Position numbers and translations under genes: made by a program. Of a stretch of DNA of 64,000 nucleotides, positions 35,392 through 46,396 are shown piece after piece; position 1 is the stretch's first letter; each line of letters starts with the position of its first letter. The DNA comes from Myotis daubentonii (taxonomy: Eukaryota > Chordata > Mammalia > Chiroptera > Vespertilionidae): positions 47,539,501 to 47,603,500 of the forward strand of contig NC_081844.1 of the NCBI RefSeq assembly GCF_963259705.1. The letters run 5' to 3'. The notes beneath the pieces are model-generated. The model was given only the letters and a program-made list of their open reading frames with translations. It was not told the DNA's origin and made no database searches.

Positions 35392-37222
35392 GTGAGACCC
35401 GTCGGGACTTGGCCGCATTTGCGCCTCCTCGGCTGCGCCCTCCCCGGCCCCCCCCCCCCCGCCCCCCTCTTCCTGACACGGTTCGCCCCGCGCATCCCAC
35501 TTCTCCTGATAGGACCTCCAACTTCCAGTGACATCCCATCTCCCAGTCTTGTTCCCTGGTCATCCTGGGTTTACTTTTCCGCCTCCTGGATAGTCTCCTT
35601 TGCGTTGCCCTCCCCATTCCTGACCTTCCCCCTATGTTTGCCCCGCGGAGGGAATTGTCTAATGAGCTTCTCCTCTCCCCAGCCGCACGCCCGGCTCCGT
35701 GAATCTTGGGGGTCCTTGGGGAGGGGAGGTGCTCACCTCCCCTGGGTTGGCGCCTCCTGCCACCCTGGCCGCGGGCCCCTTCCTTCTCATGCATGTGGCC
35801 CCTTCTACCTTCAGAGTTTGGAGGTGTTTGCAGGAAACTTGTATGGGTCTGCGAGAGAGACGATCCGTGTTGGCCTTCTTCTAAACGTAAAACATTGAGG
35901 TGCTTGTGTATTTATTATTTTGCTCTTTTGAAAAAGGGATGCAGCTTTCCCATGACAGGGGGAAAAAGTTGGATAGCTAAGTTCGTGCTTTTAGTTTAAA
36001 ATGCAGACATTCTTGCAGGGCAGGCATGTCAAACCCACCCCCGGGAAGGGCACCGTGCGGATTCCTTTGGTGTTGCACAACCTTGTCAAAATTAGATAAG
36101 TTTGTTAACCTTTATACATTCGTTTACCTTCAGGCTTATTTTCCTTTTCCTTGAACTGGAGGAATTGCCGCTGGCATTGGATTTGGTCGTTTCAAGTTGG
36201 ACTGGCGAGGGGGAAATTTTATAAAAATGTGGTGGTTTGATTTTTTAGTTATTTATTTATTTTTTTTGCTTTTAGTTGCTGACTAGAGAATGACGCATAT
36301 TCCTAAGCGTTGGGATGGTGACTACAGGGTATCTCGTTGCCAACCCTATTAGACAAATAAGCCCTTCTGATCCGTGGGACCATCAGACATGTAGGATCTA
36401 ATTCTTGGAAGAGTTGCTGCGCTTGTTAAGTGTTGGATGCCATCTGTTCAAATCCAAATGCTCTTCTCTGACGTTGATTACTGTTACTTAATGTGGGGGA
36501 GAACGGAGTAAAACAGAATCTTCCATTGGCTGCCTTTGGACAAGGCCCAAGAATGGCACCTGGTACCGTTTTTGATGTTTTCGTTTTTCTTGACGGAGCC
36601 ATCACATCTGGGGGAATCATAGATTGCACGTATTTACCAAATGTGTCGTGTGCCTTCCCTTATCCACCATTAGTTTTAAAATTGACCACTGCATCAGTCT
36701 CCTGCAGCTGAGAATGCGCGTTCCCAGTTAGTGTGGTGGAAAAGCACATTTCAATGAAAGAATTGCATTTTGAAGTGCCAAGTGAAAGCACACATGCTGG
36801 GAATATTAGAACCTAGGCAAGACAGGTCAGAAAATGATGTCAGAGGCCTTTAATGGAAATTAGAGATGGGGGAAGTGGTGATGCCTTTTTTCGATTAATT
36901 AGAATAGCAATGATTGGAAACCTACTTGGGGGGGAGGGGTGTATTTTACCAAACAAGACTGTAAGAGACAAAACCTGCACTGTGACAGCATGTGGACTGT
37001 GCCAAGTCAATGAACTGTTAAACTTTCCTGTTCCCGTGCCAGTTGTGTAGAATAAAAACGGACCCGGCATAGTACTTGGGCTGAGTCAGAAGTGGGCCAG
37101 TGACTACTGACACCACCGGATGAAAGCTTCATTGACAGTCGGAAAGCCGCGCATTGCCCCCACCCAACCTTTAAGGGCAAAAGTAAACAGAGGGAAAGCT
37201 ACCAAACGTTTTGTGCATTCTT

Positions 37223-37411
37223 TTTTAAATACATTTTTATTGATTCCAAAGAGGAAGGGTGAGGGGGAGAGAGATGAAACATCAATGATAAGAATCATTG
37301 ATTGGCTGCCTCCTGCACGCCCCCTACTGGGGATCAAGTCTGCAACCCCTGCATGTGCCCTTGACTGGAATGGAACCGACCCTCTATCCACTAAGCCAAA
37401 CCAGCTCAGGC
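37223..37411 (-). mobile_element. VES SINE, reverse orientation
   Basis: Minus-strand VES (GCTGGTTTGGCTTAGTGGAT head, reversed body with gaaacatcaatgataag, tail from tttaaatacatttttattga). Flanks cgttttgtgcattctt and cgttttgcattctt fit a target duplication with a 2-base loss. Confidence 0.9.
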
Positions 37412-39626
37412 CGTTTTGCATTCTTAAGTATCAGCCCTATTAATGTTGATGTTCATTGGGTTATTACTAATGCAGACCCTCACACTTATCTATTATTGTT
37501 TTAAAGAGAAGGTAGTTTTGCATGTGAATGTTTTCCAACTTCACCTGGCTTGTCAAAAAAAAAATGAACGTTTGACATGGACTCAGGTAAAAAAGTTTTG
37601 GTTGAAGGTGCTTTTTCTACCGAGTGCCTTGTTAATGCAAGGGCTGGGAGTTCTTCTGTGCTGTCTTTTTCATGGATGCTTGAGAGTTAGAATTTTGTAA
37701 TGTAAGAAAAGCACACGTTAAATAGGCTTGATATCACGAACAGAAGGATGTGAACTAGGACAGTTTTGCTGTCATGCTTCCTTCTGTTTCTCAGGATAGA
37801 CTCGGTAAAGGCGTTTGTATGATTCTCATTACAGGCAAAAGGAAGGGCCTTTGAAAGAAAAGAATGCAGGAACATATAGAAATAATTTTTGTTAAATTAG
37901 GTTTCTTTTTTCCCTTTTTCTTTTTTTTTTTTTAAACCCCAGCAATCCAGTTTCTCTCCAAAACTTGGTCAAGACTTACCACATAGTTCTGTATTTAGGT
38001 CAATCAATTGCCTAGAAGTCATGGTGATGTTGCTAGTGTAACCGAAGTCGTTAGCTAGGAGAGAATCTGGGCGTGGTGAGAGCCCCAGTGGAAACACGGG
38101 GCTTCGACAGTGAGGGAGCTTTTCAGGCCCACCTGGAAAATAGGAACGCATTTTATTTAGACATGTCATTAGAGAGGGGAATGGTAAGGAGAAACAGAAA
38201 AATTGCCACCTGACCTTGGTCACCTTTTCACCTGATATTCTGAGAGGAGGAAAAAAGTCGTCTTTAATCCAAGTGTGTCCCATATTGTGTGTCTGGAAAC
38301 CTAGCTAAGTTCTAGTCAATGGGGCGCTGTGTTCTGAATAACAAACCTTGTACGTAATGAACACTATAAACGTTCTACTGATACTTTTCAGTGCACCTCT
38401 GTTGAAAAACAGGACTCTTAAGTAATTGCTTTATTAAACTATTTGGGTTTATGTCTTTAATCACTTCAATGGGAAGCGTGATCACCAAAGCAATTTAGTG
38501 AAGTAAGAGACGCAAATAAATGACAGACAGCTTTATCCCTCAAGGCTTCAAACAATAAAATGATTTTTCTAAACCGTTTTATTAAGTTGTTGAGTTCGGA
38601 CCCCTTGAAATTGCTTCTGTAGAGTGTTTAAACACATAATGTTTTCAGTTTTTCAGGTGAAACATCTATTGTGGAATTGTTTCCTCTACTTTAAAGACCT
38701 AATTTATTGTGCTTTTAGCTAGCTGTAAAAGTTACTCTTAAAATTGGTGAGTGTAAAATGGCTTCACCTTATCCCCTTCTAGTTAACAATGTTACTTTGT
38801 CCTTACCTATTGAAAAACATTTTTTTTGTTTTGGCTATTGTACCTTTTGATTTAATGGCTAACGCATGAATTTGTGAGCTGAGAGTTTCTAACGGTACAA
38901 GAAAGACTTACTTCCTTGCAAAGTCATTCAGTAGAATGCATCTTAAGTCATAATGACAGGGCTGAAAAATACCTGTAGCCCAGAGAACTTTCAATTATGA
39001 GAATCTGCACAAAAGAGTTTTTATAGTAAATATTTAACTTTCAAATCTAGTGGGAAAATTGTGTCTGTTATACTTACATTTTCTATTTGAGTTTCTTTTT
39101 ATCATTGTTTGTGAGCAGTCTCATATTTTCATTTGACAACTTACACTTTCATTATATTTTTGCTCATTTTGGGGTTCTAGTAATATATATTTGCTTCTTA
39201 AGCAATTTTGTTCATAAACACAACTAAATGATCTGTGAGCAATATTTAAAAAGCATGTCTCCCCAAATTATGCCTGTTTGGTCACAAGTATTTAGTTTAC
39301 ATAACGATGATATTTGGATTTGTAGGTTAAAAAACTACATATTTATAACTGAAATACTAATTTCAAATTGTATTGACATGTGACTGAACAAGTGAGGACT
39401 TAAATTTATGGTAAAAATATTACTGGCTTTTTTCCTTCTATATTAGTCTCCTTCAAATAACCTTTTAAGCATTTAGTAATTAACAGTTCCATAATTAGCT
39501 TTGCATATCTTGGCTGAGGTTCAACATGAATCTCTCCAACTGCAGTGCTGTATATAGAGACTGGATTAACGCAGTCCTTCCCAGACTTTGGGCTTTCACA
39601 AAACACTTAAAAAGCAAGAAAGGAGC

Positions 39627-39791
39627 CCTGGCGGGTATGGCTCGGTTGGTTGGAACATCTCACCAAAAGGTGGCAGGTTCTAGTCCAGGGCAGGGCACAT
39701 ACCCAGATTTCAGGTTCAGTCCCAGTAGGGGTGTGTGCAGGAGGCAATTGATCTGTGTTTCTCTCTCTCAAATCAGTCAACCAAAATTTTA
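39627..39791 (+). mobile_element. VES SINE, older copy
   Basis: VES head (tatggctcggttggttgg), body and tail (caaatcagtcaaccaaaatt) in + orientation, more diverged than most copies here. Confidence 0.88.
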
Positions 39792-40284
39792 AAAAGAAAG
39801 GACATTAAGAAAAACCCAAAACAAAAACAGCTATCACCTCCTATCATTGCCATTTAATAAGAAAGGTAGGACTCACTGTCACTTCAAAGCTCAGTTTCTG
39901 AAGTCATTTTCTTTGCTTAATAAAAAAAATGCACTGGGTCTTTTCTTTCTTTTTTTTTTTTTTAAATTTACTGTTGGCTTGAAGAAAAACTTTATCTGGG
40001 TGGATTTGGGGGGTGAGTTTCATGATTACAATAAGATCTGCCTTTGGTGATATTTAAAATTCAAATCAAGTAAAGTAATGTGACATAAAGTAATTGTGGC
40101 ATATGCCTCAAATACAAATTAACTCTGAAATAAAGAACATTTAAAACCACAGAAAGACAGTGCTTCTTGAGTCATTTGAAAACTTACTTTTTAAGGAATT
40201 GTAATTACCTGAAGTAGATATGGAAATGTAGACACTGGTGATAGTTTCTTGATGCCTGCATTTTGTTGGCTATTCCTTCTCACC

Positions 40285-40400
40285 CCATTTTTCATAGCAG
40301 TTTCCTCATCTGTAAAATGGGGACAATAGCTTTCTGAGGTTTAGTGAATGAAGTCAAAGAAAGTACATGTACTATTTACTAGTCAGTGCAATGTCTAATG
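40285..40400 (+). mobile_element. MIR SINE fragment
   Basis: cagtttcctcatctgtaaaa and tggggacaatagc are the MIR core region in sense orientation. Confidence 0.7.
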
Positions 40401-41289
40401 ATAGTTCTTCCATATTGCGGCACATTTTAATGGAAGTACCTATTATTTTCCAAGCCTCGGGAATTCAAAAGATGAAATGAGACCTATGTCCCTCAAGTAA
40501 TTCACCAGTCTATTGTATCTTGTAAGTAGGATGTGATTCATTAGTGCTGTAACAGCTGTCCTCTGCCAACACGGGAGAGGCTGTGGGCTTCCTACGTGAG
40601 TAGGTGTACTGAGTCTCGGGTGAGTAGGAAGTCACCTACTAGTGAACTAGGAGACACGAAGAAGAGTCCAGACTGACACACTGTCATAAAAGTAGCACAC
40701 ATGATTGTAAGAAAAGATGTGCAGACCTTTGATCAATGTGCTTGGAGCCAAGGAGTGAGTAGGGGATGGGGAGTGACTCCACTGTAGTGTAGAAGCTTGT
40801 GGTTTGGAGGAGAGTGAGAAGAGCCGAGGAAATGTGTGGCTGTTTTTCAGGCTTGCGATGGTTGGGTGCCTGAGTTACGCAGTGGAGACGGACCAGAAAT
40901 ATGTGGTAGACTGCTGGACAGGCTGGCGGGATGTGTGCACGTTTATGCCAGCTGCTCATTGCACCCAACTACGCTCACATTGTGCCAGGACATTCCAGTC
41001 ATGGCCAATGACAGTGATGGACATTTCCTAGTTCGTTGGGGGAAAACCCCAGGTTGTTGAATATAATTTTCTTGTGTTTTTTTTTTTTTTAACTTACACT
41101 ATTTTTTTCTTAAACTTTGGTATCTTCTATGTGTTCAGTTTGGAATCTAATATGAAATGTCTGATTTATCATATCATTATGCTAAATACATGACTTTTTC
41201 TTAACCTGTAGGGATAACGTGAATCGGAAGCATTCTGCCTGGGAAGAGTCAAGAAGTGTCTGAATTTAAGCAGGCAAAAAGTGAATTCA

Positions 41290-41611
41290 TCTATTTTAAT
41301 AAAAGGGTAATATGCTAATTAGACCGGATGTCTTCACCTCCTTCCAGACGTCCTTCCAGACAAAACCATGGTGGTGGGGGGGCCAAGGCAGAGGTGGTTA
41401 GGGGCGATCAGGCCATCAGGGTAGAGCAGGCTGGTAAGGGAGAGTGGTTAGGGGTGATCAGGTGAGTGGTTAGGAGTCAGCAGTCCTGGATTTTGAGAGG
41501 GATCGGGCCTAAACCAGCAGTCGGACATCTCCCGAGAGGTCCCAGATTGGAGAGGGTGTAGGCTGGGCTGAGGGACCCCCCTTGCTTGAATTTCGTGCAC
41601 CAGGACTCTAG
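41290..41611 (+). mobile_element. HeliBat-type non-autonomous Helitron A
   Basis: It starts TCTATTTTAATAAAAGGG with gtaatatgctaattagac, and ends after a short palindrome (gaatttcgtgcac) with CTAG. It lies between host A and T, the usual Helitron target. The middle contains aggggcgatcaggc repeats shared with copies B and C. It is 322 bp with no Rep/helicase gene. Confidence 0.92.
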
Positions 41612-41773
41612 TTTACAATAACAATTTGCAATTGACTTGGGATGTAATGATTATAGTGAGTCTGAGAACAGGTCCTTATTCTTCCCCTACACTGTTCTTT
41701 ATTTAGATAGATTAATGTTAAATTAGGAAGGAGAAGCAGTTTGTAGTACATATAACTGTAGCTTTATTAGAGC

Positions 41774-41995
41774 CTTTTTTTAAAAATATATTTTATTGAT
41801 TTTTTTATAGAGAGGAAGGGAGAGAGATAGAGAGTCAGAAACATCGATGAGAGAGAAACATCGATCAGCCGCCTCCTGCACATCCCCCACTGGGGATGTG
41901 CCCGCAACCCAGGTACATGCCTCTGACCGGAATCGAACCTGGGACCCTTCAGTCTGTAGGCCGACGCTCTATCCACTGAGCCAAACCGGTTTCGG
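41774..41995 (-). mobile_element. VES SINE, young-looking, reverse orientation
   Basis: Near-canonical VES on the minus strand, ending in the reversed head ccaaaccggtttcgg. Target duplications ctttattagagc at 41762-41773 and 41996-42007. Confidence 0.96.
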
Positions 41996-42759
41996 CTTTA
42001 TTAGAGCTTTTGAATACATATAGTTAAAATGTCAGCCTCTGTTGGGGGGAATGATAAGCTGATTGCCACATTATTTTGGTTTAGGATTTTAACTTTTCAG
42101 GAAAAATAAAAAAACACCTTTATTCTCACATGCTAATTAGCCACTTCTTACTGAACCGTATGAAGTATGTGTTTCCTGCTGAATTCAGGTACTTCCTTTT
42201 CTTCTTCAGTCAGTGAAACGATTTATCTTTAGTGTGGCTGTGGTGGGTGGGGTAGTTTTGGTGGAGCAGAAAGTTTAGCTTTTGTATTTTAAATTCTCTT
42301 GGCTCTATTGTTTCTGTGTTTTCACATTCATTAATCATAAGATGTGTGATTGATGTCAGTGACTTGAAGGGGAAACTTGGTTTTGCCATTGGAACTAAAA
42401 CCCTCCTCCCTCTTGCTGTAATTTCTCATTGCTTGTGCAAGTTGAAAATCATAGATTGTGGAGGTTTAGAATTTCTCAGAAATTTAATATGAGCTAAATG
42501 AATTGAAATACCATAATATCTGGCCCTTGGCACCTTTCTGCTCTCTATTCTAGCTGGTAGTATTTGTTCCTACCTAACATAAAAACTGAGAAAGGAAAAG
42601 ACCCTAAAGAAGAATTAGCTGTTAGATGTTTTTCTGCTGAGGCCTGATTGTAACTTTCCTAGAAGCTAAACTAGCAATCAGTGGATCCAGGGGTTGAGGC
42701 ACTGTGCTGTTTATCTGACTTCTGAGTATTCACTGCAGAGTTAAAACTCATTTACCCAC

Positions 42760-43110
42760 TTTAAAAAATAAACTTTTTAGGTTGAGATGATTGTAGATTC
42801 ACATGCAGTGTTAAAAAAGAATGCAAAAAAAAAAAAAAAGAATGCAGATATTACTAATATCTTGCAAAACTATATAGTACAATGTCACAACCAGGATATT
42901 AACATTGGTAGTCAAGATACACAACAATTCCATCACCACAAGAATGTCTCTTGCCCTTTTATAGCCACAGTTACTCCCCACCCTGCCTCTGGCAAAGGTT
43001 AATAATGTGTTCTTCACTGCTATAATTTGATCATTTCAGGAATGTTATGTAAATGGAATCCTACAGTATTTGACCTTTAAGGATTGGCTTTTTTCACTCA
43101 GCATAAGTCT
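42760..43110 (-). mobile_element. old L1 fragment, reverse orientation
   Basis: Phrases such as gttatgtaaatggaatccta and tttttcactcagcataagtc are typical of reversed old mammalian L1 3' regions. An A15 run at 42825-42839 interrupts it. Confidence 0.65.
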
Positions 43111-43581
43111 CATTACCTTTTGGCTAAAATGAATTTCTGCTTTTGTCACTGAGTAGTTTGGATTTATGCTCCTGAAATACCAATAATATGTGGGGATTGT
43201 GGGTTAGGGGGTGTGTGTGAATATGAGATAGATTTAAATAGTGACAGTGGTGAGATAATTCTGTAATAATGTATACAGACCAAAGTTCATGAAGTCTTGG
43301 CTAAGCAAGAAGTATAATAATAGTACAATATGTTTGGGATATTTCAATATGTACATTTTTTTTCCATAATGGAAGTGATAAGATTAGCCTTAGCCATCAG
43401 TGATTCCTCATTCAGAGAAATTACTTGACCTTCCCCTACTGAAGTGACATTTTTTACGAGTCAGAAGGAAATCTAATAGATGTATGTACAAAGGCGTTCC
43501 AGCGGCCAAATTGAGGATAATTTGAGCAACAAGGTAAATAATGGATTATAATCTCTAGGGAAAAAATATTTCTTGAGCTCA

Positions 43582-44029
43582 TCTATACTAATAAAAGGGT
43601 AATATACTAATTAGACCAGGTCGACTGGCCATCTTCTGGACATCTGACTTCCTTCCAGACAAAGTCATGGTGGTGGGGGCCAAGGCAGAGGCAGTTAGGG
43701 GCGATCAGGCTGGCAGGGGAGGGCAGTTGGGGGCGAGATCAGGCTGACGGGGGTTAGGGGCAATCAGGCCGGCAGGGGAGGGCAGTTGGGGGTGAGATCA
43801 GGCCAGCAGAGGAGGGCAGTTAGGGGCGATCAGGCAGGCAGGGGCAGTTAGGGGTGATCAGGCAGGCAAGCAGGTGAGTGGTTAGGAACCAGTGGTCCCA
43901 GATTGCGAGAGGGATGTCTGACTGCCGGCAGTCGGACATCCCCCAAGGGGTCCCTGATTGGAGAGGGTGCAGGCTAAGCTGAAGGGACCCCCTACCCCTA
44001 TGCATGAATTTCATGCACTGAGCCATTAG
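43582..44029 (+). mobile_element. HeliBat-type non-autonomous Helitron B
   Basis: It starts TCTATACTAATAAAAGGG after a host A. The 3' palindrome (gcatgaatttcatgcac) is followed by a decayed end (TTAG in place of CTAG) and a host T. The centre (about 43690-43870) is an imperfect minisatellite of a roughly 30-bp unit built on ggcagttaggggcgatcagg. No coding capacity. It ends only 46 bp before the retroviral locus. Confidence 0.9.
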
Positions 44030-44075
44030 TACTAATATAAGTAAATAAGGCAATAAATAGATAATTGGGGGAGAA

Positions 44076-44840
44076 TGCCGGGAGCCGGTCCATCCTTGCT
44101 GTTTCAAAGGACCTGGCATATATGGCATACGGTTCTTAATATGTTTGCTCACCTTCTTGGCGCTGTGTTTTAACCAAGGTCACCTCTCCGAGAAAGGTTG
44201 ATTCCCCAGGTAGGGATTTTCCCCTGAAGTTAGGGAGGGAATAAAACCCCTCAACTAAGTGCCAGGCGGGTAATTAATCATTTTAACTACGAACAATTAT
44301 GCTTAAGCTACATAATCTTTACTCCCTGGAATGGAGATAAGAAACGCCCTAACCTTTGTAATAGAGATTGATAGGATTGAATCAACTGGTATAAATACAG
44401 TTGTAACAAGACAGAAAGACTCAGAACTTAGAACACAGAACTCAAGAGACAGAGCTTAGAAGAGAATTCAGAAGACAGAACCTACACGGAGCCTGGAGAC
44501 AGAAGAACTTCGCTGGAGAGAACATGGCAAAGATCCTGGACTGAACCTGACTACAGAAATATGGCAAGAGAACCTGACTAGAACGTGGTGACCGAACCTG
44601 GCTGGAGATCTCGGACAGAACCTGGCTGGAGAACCTAGCGAGGGAACATGGCTACAGAACCTCTCTGGAGATACAAAGCAGAACCTCTGGAGATCCAGAC
44701 CAGAACTTGGCTGGAGATCCGGGCTAGAGATCCTGGCTAGGCTGCTGATCAACTGAACGCTGTCTCCGTGCCCTTCCTTCTTCGCCGACTCCGTCCACAC
44801 CTTTGGGAACCCCTGGACCTGCTGGGGTTGGACCCCGGCA
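44076..44840 (+). repeat. LTR1 (5' LTR) of the retroviral locus
   Basis: 765 bp with inverted ends TGCCGGG and CCCGGCA. A TATA box (tataaata) lies at 44390-44397. The part after it contains degenerate repeats of an agaacctggctggag-type unit. The U5 end carries ttcgccgactccgtccac and ctgctggggttggacc. The primer binding site follows two bases after the LTR. Confidence 0.9.
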
Positions 44841-44842
44841 TC

Positions 44843-44860
44843 TGGCGCCCGAACAGGGAC
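44843..44860 (+). promoter_or_regulatory. primer binding site, tRNA-Lys type
   Basis: TGGCGCCCGAACAGGGAC is the 18-base site complementary to the 3' end of tRNA-Lys used by betaretroviruses and lentiviruses. Confidence 0.93.
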
Positions 44861-45092
44861 CCCTAGGTAAGCGCCCTGCACTCGGGACGGATAGGACTCC
44901 ACCGTAGGAAGAGGGTGGATAGTCTTCGCCGACTCCGTCCACACCTTTGGGAATCCCTGGAACAGGATTCCCTTAGGTAAGCCCCCCCCCCCTTGAAAAC
45001 TCCCACACTCGGGACGGATAGGACTCTACCAGGGTGCTACAGACCCCCCTATAGAGGATAAATAGGGTAAGAAGGTGGATAGTACAGAACTT
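44861..45092 (+). other. retroviral leader with partial duplication
   Basis: The leader repeats sequence from the LTR end. The segment ttcgccgactccgtccac plus ctttgggaa occurs at 44781-44809 and again from 44925. The string ctcgggacggataggactc occurs at 44881 and again at 45008. A block of about 145 bp has therefore been duplicated across the LTR/leader boundary. Confidence 0.8.
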
Positions 45093-45263
45093 AGATTGAG
45101 AAGATGTGCCATACTGAGTCCAAAGAAAGAAGACTCTGTATTGATCTTTAGATTAAGAAGATGTGCCATACTGAGTCTAAAGAAAAAAGACTCTGTATTG
45201 ATCTTTAGATTAAGAAGATGTGCCATACTGAGTCTAAAGAAAAAAGACTCTGTATTGATCTTT
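45093..45263 (+). repeat. three tandem 57-bp units at the gag start
   Basis: Units begin at 45093, 45150 and 45207. Units 2 and 3 are almost identical; unit 1 differs by a few bases. Each has an ATG at its twelfth base (45104, 45161, 45218). In units 1 and 2 that ATG reads 15 codons into a TAG. In unit 3 the same frame continues into the gag remnant. Confidence 0.92.
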
Positions 45264-45490
45264 TAACATATATGCTTGCTAGCAGAGGAATTAAGGTTAC
45301 TCCCAGTCAGACAGAACGTTTTATACAAGAAATATGTCCATGCTTTTCTGAGGAAGGAAAGGTAAATGTAATGGCATGGGAGAAGGTAGGCCCAAGGAGC
45401 CTTATCCTTAACCCCACTGCAGCCTTTTTACCCTGGGAAAGTGCAGGATTGGCAAGCTCTCCCTGGGATGATAGATCAGGACTCAGGTAA
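45218..45490 (+). pseudogene. truncated gag (matrix N-terminal) remnant
   Basis: A 90-codon frame starting at the ATG of the third 57-bp unit. After the first dozen residues it contains a stretch with a SRGIKV motif, a hydrophobic helix-like segment, a C-P-C-F motif with an acidic loop, and a WEKVG motif. This arrangement resembles the matrix region of betaretroviral Gag proteins. The frame stops at 45488-45490, and about 80 bp later the polypurine tract begins. Almost all of gag and all of pro, pol and env have therefore been lost. The assignment rests on pattern resemblance and on its place behind the primer binding site. Confidence 0.7.
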
Positions 45491-45566
45491 TAGCGGAAAG
45501 TGCCAATGCTACTCTTAAAATGGATATAAGAGAGCATTTCGGGTTTTTCTTTTTGATGCCTGCCTT

Positions 45567-45587
45567 TAAAAAATAAAAAAGGGGGAA
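45567..45587 (+). promoter_or_regulatory. polypurine tract
   Basis: An A-rich purine run ending aaaaaagggggaa stands immediately ahead of LTR2, as expected for the plus-strand primer of reverse transcription. Confidence 0.85.
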
Positions 45588-45589
45588 TT

Positions 45590-46357
45590 TGCTGGGAGCC
45601 GGTCCATCCTTGCTGTTTCAAGGGACCTGGCATATATGGCATACAGTTCTTAATATGTTTGCTCACCTTCTTGGTGCTGTGTTTTAACCAAGGTCACCTC
45701 TCCAAGAAAGGTTGTTTCCCCAGGTAGGAATTTTTCCCTGAAGTCAGGGAGGGGATGAAACTCCTTAACTAAGTGCCAGGCGGGTAGTTAATCACTACAA
45801 ACAATCATGCTTAAGCTACATGATCTTTACTCCCTGGAATGGAGATAAGAAACGCCCTAACCTTTGTAATAGAGATTGATAGGATTGAATCAACTGGTAT
45901 AAATACAGATGTAACAAGACAGCAAGAGACAGAACTCAGAACACAGAACTAAGGACACAGGGCTTGGAAGACAGGACCAAGAGAGACAGAGCCTAGGCAC
46001 AGAACCTACACAGAACGTTCTCTAGAGACAGAAGAACTTCGCTGGCGAGAGCATGCTGGAGGATCCTGGACAGGGACTGGCCTCGGAGCCTGGAGGCGGA
46101 GCCTGGCGAGAGAGCATGGCAGGGATCCTGGACTGAACCTGACTGCGGAGATTGGCAGGAGAGCCTGACTAGAACCTGGTGACTGAACCTGACTGGAGAA
46201 CCTGAGCAGAACCTCTCTGGAGATCGAGACCAGAACTTGGCTGGAGATCCTGGCTAGGCTGCTGATCAACTGAATGCTGTCTCCGTGTCATTCCTTCTTC
46301 GCCGACTCCGTCTACGCTTTTGGGAACCCCTGGACCTGCTGGGGTTGGACCCCGGCA
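45590..46357 (+). repeat. LTR2 (middle LTR) of the retroviral locus
   Basis: 768 bp starting TGCTGGGAGCCGG and ending CCCCGGCA. TATA box at 45898-45905. It differs from LTR1 by scattered substitutions and by rearranged copies of the internal agaacctggctggag-type repeats. It is preceded by the polypurine tract, so it is a true 3' LTR of the first unit. It is also followed by a primer binding site at 46360-46377, so it serves as the 5' LTR of a second, collapsed unit. Confidence 0.9.
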
Positions 46358-46359
46358 TC

Positions 46360-46377
46360 TGGCGCCCGAACAGGGAC
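46360..46377 (+). promoter_or_regulatory. second primer binding site, tRNA-Lys type
   Basis: Identical to the site at 44843-44860, directly after LTR2. The leader after it lasts only about 20 bases before LTR3 sequence begins. Confidence 0.93.
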
Positions 46378-46396
46378 CCCTAGGTAAGCGCCCCAC

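Larger units (their letters stand above)
33860..35480 (+). promoter_or_regulatory. RAPGEF2: CpG-island promoter of RAPGEF2
   Basis: About 1.6 kb of very GC-rich, CpG-dense sequence in an otherwise AT-rich window, ending just past the first coding exon. There is no TATA box near the expected start. GC boxes are plentiful (for example ccgccccgccccgcg near 34107 and a run of GGGC units at 35217-35234). These are the features of a broadly active CpG-island promoter with dispersed start sites. The exact transcription start cannot be placed from sequence, but the 5' UTR of the exon lies in this block. The island contains CGG/CCG triplet runs and a purine-only stretch near 34244-34280. Confidence 0.88.

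Noticed and set aside
34877..35794. 305-codon open frame on the minus strand
   Set aside because: It runs antisense through the RAPGEF2 exon and the CpG island, has low-complexity composition and no domain.
35392..35898. Continuation of the RAPGEF2 frame past 35391
   Set aside because: A strong donor GTGAGA follows the exon, and the downstream frame has no resemblance to RAPGEF2; it is intron read-through.
44468..44944. 158-codon minus-strand frame in LTR1 (and similar frames in LTR2 and LTR3)
   Set aside because: It is antisense to the LTR repeats; its low-complexity residues mirror the agaacctggctggag-type units.
45093..45263. Tandem 57-bp units as a CRISPR-like or satellite array
   Set aside because: There are only three units without spacers, lying at the gag start of a retroviral locus.
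45075..45266. 63-codon frame made of three repeats of a 19-residue unit
   Set aside because: It is the tandem 57-bp duplication read in another frame; it has no independent support as a gene.
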